NCBI GenBank assembly: GCA_963556495.2
Contig: OY747721.1
Span: forward strand, 8,242,149-8,306,148
Direction of reading: 5' to 3'
Source of the DNA: Valencia hispanica
Taxonomy: Eukaryota > Chordata > Actinopteri > Cyprinodontiformes > Valenciidae
Length of the DNA: 64,000 bases
Shown: one piece after another, positions 48,783-59,961 of the stretch
Position numbering within the stretch: the first letter of the stretch is position 1
How the letters are laid out: the number at the start of each line of letters is the position of its first letter
Translations under genes and position numbers: made by a program
The notes under the pieces: model-generated
Databases searched by the model: none
Told to the model about the DNA's origin: nothing
What the model saw: only the letters and a program-made list of their open reading frames with translations

Positions 48783-50899
48783 CTGCAGAGGATACAAAAA
48801 CAAATATGGTAGGCACGGCATGAGGTACACCATATCTTAACAATATTTTAGTGAACAAAAAAGATATAATTTGACACCATTTAATTCCAGGATTTATCAG
48901 AAACATTACTTGTTTAAACTAACCAGTTTCTGGAAACTTTTAATTAGCAAAATTCAACCTACTAACTCCCTTAGATTTAAATAGGAACTGACAATGAGAA
49001 CAACTTCTCTTTGCCTCTCTTCAAAAAGGGAAAGACAAGAAACCATGCAATCTAAAGTCAGGCAGATGCATGTTGATCTTCATAAATCAGACGGTTGCTA
49101 CAAAGAAAAAGCTGCATGCCAAAAAACGTATCCGAGCAGTTGCAAGGCTACAAGAGTTTCAAATTTGTAGAAAATTACTTTTGAAAATACCAGTAGGATA
49201 AAAATTAAATAATAGTACAAACAAGTTCCTTTGATCACTCATGTTACTGAACCTTAGTGGCTATCCAAATGTTGAAGGTTGAAGACTTTATATTGAACAA
49301 GCAAAAAATCTTGTTGTATTATTATTTTTTATTACCTTTTTGTTAAAGATCTTCAACTTAGTTTCACTTTAGTTGGAATAAAACATTAATGTATTGTTTC
49401 TCTGACAAATGAATTACCATGTATATATTTACTCCATGTGGTGCTCTTTTTTCACAAATAAAGAACTGCCTTTACAGTCAATAGAGCTGCAACAAAAAAT
49501 CTAATCCGTGCTATTTCCTTTTTGCAAAACATCTCAATCTTAGTAAAATAGGATGCAGGAGACGTGTTACGCGGGAATGTCAATTTTCAAGTCTTGCCAC
49601 AAATTCTGTTTCTGCTTTATTCAAACAAATATTGTTTTACCCTCATGTAGAGAAAATAGTGCTCAGATTTTATTTGTCACACACATTGCATTCTGTATGT
49701 ACGCAAAAAAGGTCTATTTTTCAAATGTTTGTTGTCTCTCCTACATTGCTACTGCTTTCTTTCAACAATAGCTGTTTTTTTCCTGTCTCTCTTCATCCTG
49801 GCTGTCAGTTCAGGTGGTTGTTCATGTCTTGGTAGGTTTGCACAAACAATTTAAACATAAATCTTTTAGTTTGTCCAGGTAAAATTCAATAAACTTCAAA
49901 TTTAAATTTTTGTAAAAGAGCCTTTTTCCTTGCAAACCTTTATCTTAATACCTTGCTGTTATGGACAACTAAAAATAGCCTTCAAGTTGATTATCCAAGT
50001 TTCTTAGTAAGCTATTGCTTGATCTTGGTGTGATGAGTTTGCTATATTCCTTTTCTGAGATAACTAGAAAAGTCCATAGAGCGCCATGTCAAACTTGCAC
50101 AATGTCTGCTTTTTCCAATCCCTTTTTTTCTATCTAAAGCAAGTAACAGCTGATGTTCAACATCTGTTTGTGAAATTAGATTTCCACATTACGTTTATGC
50201 AGATAGATTCTTGCTGTAACTCTAACTTTTAGTCTTTTTCAGGTAAGCACAAAGATGTTTCACTAAGATGCCGTGCGCTTTATCAGAAAACTATCGTCCT
50301 TACAATCAGGAAAGACTGATGATAAGCAACTTCTGCTGACTTCCTATGTTAGATGTTTATTGTGCATGGCCTTGTTGCTGAAATTCTTATCAACTGGTTA
50401 TTGGCTTTGCAGTAGGTGCAAGAAGTAAAGCCATTTCAGGGTCTAATGACTCAGGGAAATAAAATCTACAGAATCAAGTGCGAGCAGCTTTTTAGACATC
50501 TTTTTGTAACTAGTCAATTAGAAATTCAACTGACTGAAATTTAATGTTGAAACTCTACAACACATTGTCTTTATTTATTTGTTTGTTTTTGGTGTATTTA
50601 TGTTTGTTGTATGTATGGTTAGTTATTTTTCTTTGACTTAGGGGAAACTTTTGTTTGAACACCACACCTGATCATCATAGTTTTTTGTCAAGGTATGTCA
50701 GTCTCTCCTTTTGTTCTATAAGACATGCTGGAAGAGAAAGGATTGGACTGAAAACTTTGTTTCTAAAAAAGAAATGGTAATTTTGAGCTTTTATGGATTT
50801 ATTTGTAATGTCCTGTTTTCACAGTGGAACGATTAAGACCAAACAAGCTCAAATAATCTTAAACAATAATACTTTGCTGTCCTGGATTTGAAATAGTAA

Positions 50900-52430
50900 C
50901 TTCAGGATCACATATGGTAATATCTCAATGCAACCATAAGAGGTCACAAGCCAGCAATCCCATGTGCCGGTCCCAAGTCCGAATAAATGTAGAGGGTTGT
51001 GCCAGGAAGGCCATCCAACATAAAACATTAGCCAAATCAAATATGCAAATTACAAACCTGAACTCCATACTGAATCGGTCGAGACCTGGGTTAATAGTAA
51101 CCACCACTGGTGCTGTTGACCTACAGAGTGCCGGTGGAAATTGAACAACTGTTGGTTGATGGGGGAGAGGAGGAAGGCATGTTGTTAGGCAGAGGTGGGG
51201 TCTTTGAATGTTGAGACTATGACAGGTAAAGCTAGAGAGCTGGTAGGCATACAGAGAAGGGAGGTGGATATGCTGTTTAGTTTAATGAGTTTTCTGAACA
51301 GGGACAATGCACATTTATAAACATTCCTGTAAATATGCCAGTATTAGCTATAAAGCTAGTTTTGAACTGTAGCCGCTGGAGTGTTGTTCAGGAGACCAGG
51401 TGGAAAGGTAGCAAAGCTAGAAGCTTAGGAGAAGGGTTTAAGTTGTTCTACCATGGTGTAGACGAAAATGGAAATGGAGTAGGAGTTATCCTGAAGGAGG
51501 AGTTTGTTAGGAACATTGTGAAAGTGAAAAAACACCAGATAGGCTAATGAGTCTGAAGCTCAAAACGGATGGAATAGTGATCAATGTTGTCAATGGTCAT
51601 TTCCCACAGGTAGGATGTGAGTTTAAAGAGAAGGTGAAAATCGGGAGTGAGCTAGATGATTTGATGCACAATATCCCCAGAGTTAAGAGGGTGGTGATTG
51701 GTGCAGATTTTAACCTACTTGTTGGTTAAAGCTGCTATACCGAATCTGCTAAACAAGATAGCTTAAAATATGTTTTTTCATGCCTCTTAACATCATTCTA
51801 ACAAAGTATAGCTATAAATATCTTGTGGAGATAAATAAGAAAAAATAATAATTAAGTGGTTCTGTCGTATTTGTCTAAAAAACCTTAGCCAATAACATGG
51901 CTCGGTCCGAAACCAACAATTGGTCTGTCTCACCGGACAAGCGCACTTCCACATTTATGTGGCTCCTCCACTCACTACTCGCTCCCGAATTTTGAAACTG
52001 AACACCACTGGTGTGAGAAGTTCTCTGCTCAATAATGTCAGAGAAGGAAAAACAGCCGGCTGCTATCACTTCAACTTTAGTACAAACTACCAGAGTCCCA
52101 AAAAGAAAACGCCATTTAAAGTCACGGAAAACAAAAGACTGGTGACCAAACGGTGACTGGTGTTTTGCGCTCTCTCAAGGGGGCGTGGCCTAGGGATGTA
52201 TGCCGATGGGAAGGGCGAGAGTTCTGTGACTGTTGATATTGAAAAGCTAGCTTGTGCAGATTCGGTATTAGCAGCTTTAACAGAACAGAGGTGATGAGGA
52301 AGTGATGAGCAGGTTTGGTATCCAGGATAAGAACAAAGAGGGACGGATGGTGTTAGACTTTACGAAAAGGATGGAAGTGGCTGTTGAGAATATTTTCTTC
52401 CAGAAGAGGCAGGAATATAGGGTGACTTAC
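50900..52430 (+). mobile_element. RTE-like LINE 5' part with endonuclease domain
   Basis: Broken plus frames read VQETRWKGSKARSLGEGFKL, NGNGVGVILKEEFVRN and VVIGADFNLLVG, then after the inserted MITE DKNKEGRMVLDFTKRMEV. These are the APE-type endonuclease motifs (QET, GADFN). Preceded by the GTGCCAGGAAGGCCATCCA leader. Cut off by the Tc1 insertion at 52430. Confidence 0.75.
51726..52280. mobile_element. MITE with TTAA ends inside the RTE LINE
   Basis: Ends TTAA-AGCTGCTATACCGAATC and its inverted copy with one extra base, TTAA on both sides; 555 bp. It splits the conserved GADFN...N-R-G-D-E-E-V-M segment. TTAA suggests piggyBac-type mobilisation, but the family is not established. Confidence 0.75.
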
Positions 52431-52497
52431 AGGTGAAACTCGAAAAATTTGAATATCATGCAAAAGTTGAATTATTATAGTAATTCAACTTAAAAAG

Positions 52498-54525
52498 CAA
52501 GGCAAGGCAATTTTATTTGTATAAAACACTTTCAACAACAAGGCAATTCAAGGTATTAAAAAGAGAGTTCACATTTCCCCTGTTTTAGCTTCCCTTCATT
52601 GCCTCCTGTTAAATCCAGAATATAATTTAAGATCCTCCTTCTTACATATAAAGCCCTTTGAAATCAAGCTCCATCATACATCAGAGATCTGATTGTTCCA
52701 TTTGTTCCTTACTGGTGGTTCCTAGGATTTCTAAAAGTAGGATAGGAGGCAGATATTTTAGTTATCAGGCTCCTCTCCTGTGGAACCAGTTCCCAGCTTT
52801 AGTCCGTGAGGCAGACACTCTGTTTACTTTTAAGGCCAGGCTTAAAACTTTCCTTTTTGATAAAGCTTATAGTTAGAGTGGCTTAGGTCATCCTGAGCTA
52901 TCTCTGTAGTTATGCTGCTATAGGCTTAGACTGCTGGAGGACAGACTGACCAATTTTTCTGGTCTGGCACCCTGCTTTACTGAAATACCCTGTTGGATGG
53001 GGGGCATCGACTTGGATTGAAGCTTCCAGTAACTGTTTGTCCTCCGTGTCCTGTTATCAATTTTTTAAAGTACTCTTACAACTGTTCTTTTTGTTCTTTC
53101 CATGTCTCTGCTCTGTCTTCTCGAATCTCCAGACGGTTGTGGCAGATGGCCGCTCGTACTGAGCCAGGTTCTGCTGTAGGCTTCTTCCTGTTAAAGGGGA
53201 GTTTTTCCTCTCCAATGTCGCTACATGCTTGCTCAGTATGAGGGATTGCTGAGGGATTGCTGTGGTTGGAGTCTGCATGAACGGGGCACAACCTCAATGA
53301 CTCGATTCAATCTGCTGGGATTTCTTAAATAGAAAACTTTTAAACTAATTGGAATGTTTGTATGATTGTATTAAAATGACCTTTCAGGTAAAGTGCCTTG
53401 AGACGACATCTGCTGTCAACCCTCGCTGTATAAATAAATTGAATTGAAGGTGTTTTGGGTGATTAAGGGATAGAGTAAAAAAAGCAATAAAGCATGACAC
53501 ACACACAAAACATATGATACAATAAAACATTACTCAAAGGCAACTCTAAACAGATGGGTTTTTAGCCTTGATTTAAAACAGCTTAGTTTTTCAGAAGTTT
53601 TCAAGTCATCTGGAAGTTTGTTCCAGATTAGAGGAGCATAGCACCTTGAAATACCTTGTTGTTGACAGTGTGCTATACAATAAATTCCCTTGCCTTGCAA
53701 TAGAAGCTGAAAGCTGCTGCTCCATGTTTGGTTCTAATTCTAGGAATGCTGAGTAGACTGGAATTCGAGGACCTGAGTGGTCTGGTTGATTGGTATAGTG
53801 ACAGCAAGCCTTCAACATACTTTGGTGCTTAGTCATTTATTGATTTATAAACTAGTAAAAGTATTTTGAAGTCTATTCTCTGAGCTACAGGGAGCCAGTG
53901 TAAGGACTTCAGAACTGGGGTGATGTGCTCTACTTCCTTGGTTGTAGTGAGGACCCGAGCAGCAGCGTTCTGGATCAGCTGCAGCTGTCTGATTGACTTT
54001 TTAGGCAGATACTACTGTGAAGATACTATTGCAGTAAGCAATCCGAATATAGATAAATACATGGATGAGTTTTTTGACGTCCTGTTGCAACATTAGTCCT
54101 TTAATCCTAGAAATGCTCTTCAGGTGACAGACATTGTTATTGCCTTTATGTGACCGTACAGTTTCTGGCCTGAGTCCATTTCCACACCTAGATTTCGGGC
54201 CCGATCAGTAGTTCTGGCTGTATTGACTGAAGCTGTGTGCTGACTTTCGATCGTTCCTCTTTAGGTAAAAAAATAAGTACTTCTGTTTTGTTTCTGTTCA
54301 GCTGGAGAAAATTATGTCACACTTATCTATTGATTTGCTCAATGCATAACTTAGCATTTGGATAGGTTCAAAATCACCTGGTGACATTTTAATGTAAAGT
54401 TGAGCATCATCTGCATAGTTATGGTAGCTAATCTCATTGGTAGTCATAAAGTGGGCATGTAATAAATTGGAGGGGCCCCCGGATGGAGCCCTGCTCTGTA
54501 ACTTTACCTGTCATAGTCCCAACAT
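52498..54525 (-). mobile_element. L2-like LINE (minus) split by a second LINE
   Basis: 3' tail GCAAGGCAAGGCAATTTTAT at 52498-52520; body 53455-54525 minus carries the same ORF2 end as 26216-26930, in broken frames, up to a YADD-like segment near 54400. Confidence 0.7.
52560..53453 (+). mobile_element. LINE 3' fragment nested in the minus-strand L2
   Basis: Plus frame 52658-52876 ends GGRYFSYQAPLLWNQFPAL...FKARLKTFLFDKAYS. The 3' end TGCCTTGAGACGAC and TAAATAAATTGAATTGAA tail is typical of fish non-LTR elements. Confidence 0.7.
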
Positions 54526-55886
54526 TCAAAGGTGAAACTAATATATGATACAGACTCATTACATGCAAAGCGAGATATTTGAAGCCTTTATTTGTTATAA
54601 TTTTGATGATTATGGCTTACAGCTTGTGAAAACGCCAAATTCAAAATGTCAGAAAATTAAAATATTGTGAAAAGGTTCAATATTATAGGCTCAAAGGGTC
54701 ACACTCTAATCAGCTAATTAATCCAAAACACCTACAAAGGGTTCCTGAGCCTTTAAATGGTCTCTCAGTCTAGTTCAGTAGATATTACAATCATGGGGCA
54801 GACTGATGACCTGACAGTTGTGCAGAAAACCATCATTGACCCCCTCCATCAGGAGGGAAAGTCTCAAAAGATAATTACAAAAGAAGTTGGATGTTCCCAA
54901 AGTGCTGTATCAAAGCACATTAATAGGAAGTTATGTGGAAGGGAAACGTGTGGAAGAAAAAGGTGCACAAACAGCAGGGATTACCGCAACCTGGAGAGGA
55001 TTGTCAGGAAAAGGTTATTCAAAAGTGTTGGGGACCTTCACAAGGAGTGGGCTGAGGCTGGAGTTAGTCCATCAAGAGCCACCACACACAGACGGATCCT
55101 GGACGACGGTTTCAAATTCTCAAGCTGCTCCTGAGCAACAAACAACATCAGAAGTGTTTTACCTGGGCTAAAGATAAAAGAACGGCCAATTTTGCATCTC
55201 ATTTGGAAACCAAGGTCCGGGCCTGGAGGAAGAATGGAATGGCACACAATCCAAGATGCTTGAAGTCCAGTGTGAAGTTTCCACAGTCTGTGTTGATTTG
55301 GGGAGCCATGTCATCTGCATGAGTTGGTCCACTGTGCTTAATTAAGTCCAGAGTCAACGCAGCCATCTACCAGGACATTTTGGAGCACTTCATGCTTCCT
55401 TCCACAGATGAAATTTATGGAGATGTTGACTTCATTTTCCAGCAGGATTTGGCACCTGCCCACACTGCCAAAAGTACCAAAACCTGGTTCAATGACCATG
55501 GGATTACTGTGCTTGACTGGCCAGCAAACTTGCCTGACCTGAACCCCATAAAGAATCTATGGGGCATTGCCAAGAGAAAGATGAGAGACATAAGACCGAA
55601 CAATGCAGAAGAGCTGAAGGCTGCTATTGAAGCATCCTGCTCTATCCCCCCACCCCACCACATACCGTCTCTGAACTGAGAATAAAAATGAGAATCTGAA
55701 TGAAAAAATGTTGCACATAAGAATTATATCACAGTAAGTTCATATGTATTTATGTCTTCAGATTATATAGAAATTGCACTTATTGGTGTATTAATTGTGT
55801 GAAGTATGAATACTGCAGCGTCCCCTGCATAATCCACAATGAATGCTGGTGCTCATTGAAGATCACGCCAGTGGAAGCATCTGGAT

Positions 55887-56534
55887 ATGGCAAGCCGTTA
55901 GGGTCAAAGATCGCCACTCTATTGGCGTGTTTGCAATAAAACGGCGTAAAAAACGCAGTTTTTCCATAAAAAAACGCCTCTTTTTCCGCCACTTTTATTG
56001 TTAAAACGCTGTAATAAACGCCGTTTTATAATGCTTCGGCAAACGCTGTAAAATACAACGTTTTCGTGGTCCTCAAACGCTGCTTTATGCAGCGTTAATT
56101 GTCCGCGTGTAAAAAGCACTTTTTTCCACTCTTCGACGCTTGTCAAAAACGGTGTTTTGTGCCAGTACAACGGGTAAAAAGCGTCGTTTTGTTGTATCAT
56201 AATTAACCCAGCCCCCTTTTTGAACTGCCACTAAAATTGAACTGTGATCATCCAATCAATAAAGCACAAGATCAGACGAAATCAGTCCATCTCTGATCTC
56301 CTTTGCAGTGTTTTCATTAAGCTATTTCTGTTGTTGAAGCTTGTGTGCTTACATCTGAAACGATATTCAAATACACTGCTAGGATACAGAATCAAACAAA
56401 GAGACAAATGTTTTATTCATTTAGTTTTTTTAATTAAATAAATGGCTTCAATATTTTTTTCTATCTACACCTTACGCCATTTTATTGCAAACGCGCCAAT
56501 AGAGTGGCGATCTTTGACCCTAACGGCTTGCCAT
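55887..56534. mobile_element. 648-bp long-TIR element with AACGC-rich core
   Basis: Inverted arms of about 63 bp (55887-55949 and 56472-56534) with two mismatches; perfect 8-bp target duplication ATCTGGAT (55879-55886, 56535-56542). The interior 55940-56190 repeats AAACGC/GCGTTT about a dozen times. No frame. The 8-bp duplication fits hAT or P-type; family unknown. Confidence 0.85.
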
Positions 56535-56542
56535 ATCTGGAT

Positions 56543-57075
56543 GGGGGACCCAGTGTACATTCCTCTATGTGCTCATCTGGACCCGGTGTTAGATCTACTG
56601 ACCCGCTGGAACCATGCACCCCGTCCTCCGTTCTTCTTATGTCAGGAACGCTGCTGCACCAACGCTGCGTCACTTGCAGGTCTTCCGTTTGTTTGTGACC
56701 CCAAATCTATTTTTTTGCAAGGATGATACTTTTAAAAAATAGACTTAAAACGCACCTTTTCTGTCAGACTTTAAATATCTAGTTTTATTTGTTTTAATAA
56801 TTTGCTTTTTAAAAATCATTTTGTTTGAATAAATTCCAGTCTTATTGTTGCTACAAGAAGTAATCATAGACCTATAGCCTAGGCCCAATTGAAATGTTAT
56901 TGTTCTTACCTTTTTTTTATCGCTTGTGCTGCTTTTATTATTACATTTTAAAATCTTTTTACTCTCTTCTTGTCACACATTTTCTTTTTGCAACTGTATT
57001 TTTGTCTTTTAATGTGAAGCACTTTGGCTGCCTTTGGCTGAATAAAGCGCTGATTGAGTGATTGATTGAAATAAA
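56543..57075 (+). mobile_element. LINE 3' fragment
   Basis: Degraded plus frames ending KNRLKTHLFCQTLNI, then a 3' UTR with GTGAAGCACTTTGGCTGCC and a TGATTGATTGA tail. Confidence 0.65.
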
Positions 57076-57079
57076 ACAG

Positions 57080-57990
57080 TTTTCCGTGCCTCTACGAGCC
57101 TGCAGCCGTCTCTGTGGAATTACTTTCTCCGACTCTCGGATGCCATGGTTACCCGTGAAACCCCCATATTAGCTGGCTTAAGTCGATGCAGAATATTCAC
57201 TAGACACTTTGCATGGACCGTTTATGGGAGAAAGTGGGTGTGTAGGAGGTGGGATATGATCCAAAAACACCTCTCTATCTCTCTAGGGAGAGTGGGATTT
57301 ATAAAGCGTACTCCAAGTTTGATAGATCAGAAACTTAGGTCCACATTAGTTCTATGATCGGTTAAGCATACTGAAGCATGAAATCAGATTACATTAGGGT
57401 CAGTAATCAGCGTATTAATGCTTATCCATGTAATCGCATCATATTGCAGTACTCGGATTACAGTATTACTCAAACTGCTCCCCTTCTAGGTGTAAGTAAA
57501 AAAAAAAAGCTGCTGAGCTTAATTGGTTTTAATAATGATCCTACTCAAAGTTTTATTACAAGACCCCTGGTACTGATACACTGCAAGCTATGCAAGTAAT
57601 TAAAATACTCAAGTTGAAATATTTATGAATTCTTTGTTTAACAGATGATATCAAACAAATATGCTCCACAACTTGTTTTGGAGCAGATAAAATTGGAACA
57701 AAGCTTCTAAAAAGCCCCAAACCACAACATAATAAAAAAATTATGGACTACCTTTAAAGGAAGTCAGTGCAAGGAATTTAAGTGCTTAAAATAAACTTTA
57801 GCAATTATGCCATGAAAAGTAGTCAAATATTCAGGCAGAGTGATGGTGAAAAAACATTTAGTGGAGAAATAACCTGCAATTGCGTTAACCAAATATTATC
57901 GGGGGTTTATGTGTATAGTTGAGCCTGTATGTATAATTTTGAAGTTATGTTGATTATAGAAAAGTCAACAACAGATAACTGTATATCTTA
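57080..57990. other. Spacer, unit C
   Basis: 57080-57600 shows no recognisable gene or element. From about 57780 the sequence matches the conserved intergenic block of units A (8530) and B (31670). Confidence 0.45.
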
Positions 57991-57992
57991 CT

Positions 57993-58040
57993 TCACTTTA
58001 AATGAGGGCAAGAGATATCTCTTGCCCTCATTTAAAGTGA
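57993..58040. repeat. Perfect 48-bp palindrome
   Basis: 24-bp arms TCACTTTAAATGAGGGCAAG... meeting at GAGATATCTC with no spacer. Units A and B have only the left-arm-like sequence at this site. Confidence 0.95.
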
Positions 58041-58065
58041 ATAGTTTTAAAATGTCTTAATAATA

Positions 58066-58216
58066 TGTGCATCACATGTGCAAACGTGGTTTTGGAACAT
58101 TTTCGTGTGATCCACATGTGAAGCACATGTGATCCACATGTGCTTCACATGTGGATCACATGTGAAGCACACGAAAAACGTTCCAAAACCACATGTTTGC
58201 ACATGTGCTGCACATG
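58066..58216. repeat. Imperfect hairpin of CACATGTG motifs
   Basis: Arms about 58066-58137 and 58138-58216 pair with a few mismatches around TTTTGGAACGTTTTTCGTGTG. CACATGTG or ACATGTG occurs about ten times, continuing to 58250. Absent from units A and B. Confidence 0.85.
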
Positions 58217-58359
58217 TGATTCACATGTGAACCACAAGTGCAGACATGTGGTTTTTCTGTAAGGCATAATATGAAAAAATTATATTGAAACTTGAGACCC
58301 AATTCTTTTTTTCTTTTTTTAAGTTCTTTATTGTGTAAATATTCCATCCTGCAACAAGA

Positions 58360-58466
58360 AAAGGTAGAATAGAATAGAATAATCTTTTATTGTCCCTCAA
58401 GGGGGAAATTAGGTTGTAACAGCAGCAATTGACAGATAGTAGAAGCAAATAGCAATAGAGGGTAAA
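58360..58466. repeat. Short retroposon-like insertion, unit C only
   Basis: AGAATAGAATAGAATAA followed by TTTTATTGTCCCTCAAGGGG and TAGCAATAG, a common fish interspersed sequence. Flanking host sequence is continuous in units A and B. Confidence 0.6.
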
Positions 58467-58469
58467 GTG

Positions 58470-59440
58470 CTTCATGCATAATCAAAAGCCCAAAGTTAAT
58501 TTGAGATTTACTGTCATATTAAATAAATGATATAAAAAGTACCATGTGAAATTAACAATATTTAAACAAGCAAGCCATATGTGTTTCACTGTGAACTAAG
58601 TCACTGAAGATCAATTCAATAATTTAAAAAAACCTGAACTTTTCAATAAAATTCAGATTTATTGAATAGGCTATGGCTGTTAACTCATGAAGAAAGTTTG
58701 CAAACTCCTGATGTTAACGGAATCAAAAGTGTAAACAATAAAATAATGTTTATGTATCTATCACAGTAAGATCTTATAAAACATTCAAAACTCAAAAACC
58801 AGCAAACCAACCTTTATTGTTCTCTAATTAAAAAATACAATTGGATGTTCCAAATAGAAAATAAAAAGATCATCTCTGATTTACAGCTTGTCAGTTAAAT
58901 ACTATATTACATGAGGAAATACAGAAAGAAAAAACAATTGCTATATATTCCATCACTTTGAAAGATGCTGAACATCTTCACCTTCTCTGATTTTGAGAAA
59001 TTTTCATCTCATCTCATTTACCGAAACTAAAATAAAATCTGAAATGTTTCCTGAAAACAACTCTAGTAAATTAATAGATGAACAAAAACGCTTACTGGGC
59101 AAGAACTCTTCCTCTGAGTTTTTGCTAAGTAAGGATGAACATTAACTGACATAACTGAGATGTCGGGTGACTCATAATTTAGTAATTATAAACCAAATTT
59201 CATGATTTTGACAACGAAAGACAGGACTGGTTTATGATAGCTTATGGCAGGCCAGAATAGAAGTCACACAATAGAAGCTAAAACTAGAAAAGGAACACAT
59301 GGTACAACAATATCTACTACATTACATTGCACATCTTGCTTAATCTGCTCCTGTTTACATCTTTGAAATCAAGGGATTCCAATAAATAGCATCATCTTGG
59401 GGAAATACCACTATAGGAACCCCTGAAGTGATTCAATGTC
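58470..59440. other. 3' flank of the unit C mucin
   Basis: No gene seen; aligned with 9240-10430 and 31930-32900. An AATAAA on the minus strand (CCTTTATTG at about 58811) is also present at 9380 in unit A and could be a polyadenylation signal. Confidence 0.4.
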
Positions 59441-59447
59441 CCTCCCC

Positions 59448-59961
59448 TTAATTATAGTATGGGTTGATCTGGCCTCGGCTCTGAGCGTAAGGGTTTGTGG
59501 TTTGGTTCTGGGCATAAGGGTTGCTCTTGGACTGGATCTGCTCGTAAGGGTTGTTCTTGGGTTGACCCTGAGAGAATGAGAACACTTCGTCCTGGTTTTC
59601 ATTGAACCGCTGCAGCAGAGAAGAAGGGACATCATAATTTGTGAGTGAACAAAGCACATATGTTTGTCTTCACTGTGTCTCATACAGAGCTGTACCCACC
59701 GAGTTCCTCCCAGAAGAAATCAAGTTTTGTCGGCTGTTGCTCGGAGTCATCTCCAGGTTGGTCCTGCTGTCCCAGTTGCTGTTGGTTGTGGCCCGTGGGA
59801 TTCTAGGGGCCCCATAATTTGTCAAGCTGTTTTCTGGCTGTTTGACCGAAGCGGAATAGTCGTTGCTGTTGCTGTAGGATAGCGGGGGCTTGGCAATAGA
59901 ATGGCTTTGATAGGGTTTACCAAAGTCTTCCTCTTTGCTCTTGGAACCTTTCTTCTTGAAT
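59448..59961 (-). CDS. Unit C mucin cytoplasmic-tail exons
   Basis: 59961-59700 and 59609-59448, both the same lengths as unit B. The last exon carries NNPYEQI, SNPYAQN, TNPYAQS and INPYYN at 9-11 residue spacing. Confidence 0.85.

Larger units (their letters stand above)
52431..55730 (+). mobile_element. Tc1/mariner element with broken transposase, carrying LINE insertions
   Basis: Starts CAGGTGAAACTCG after TA. Split by LINEs at 52498-54525, then transposase in two frames: 54757-55134 (helix-turn-helix, GCSQSAVSKHINRK) and 55380-55679 (FIFQQDLAPAHTA...LPDLNPIKNLWG). The last catalytic acid (usually E in N-P-I-E-N) is K, and a frameshift separates the halves, so it is inactive. Confidence 0.85.

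Noticed and set aside
58000..58250. CRISPR-like array from regularly repeated CACATGTG
   Set aside because: Eukaryotic locus; the repeats are overlapping palindromes with no unique spacers.
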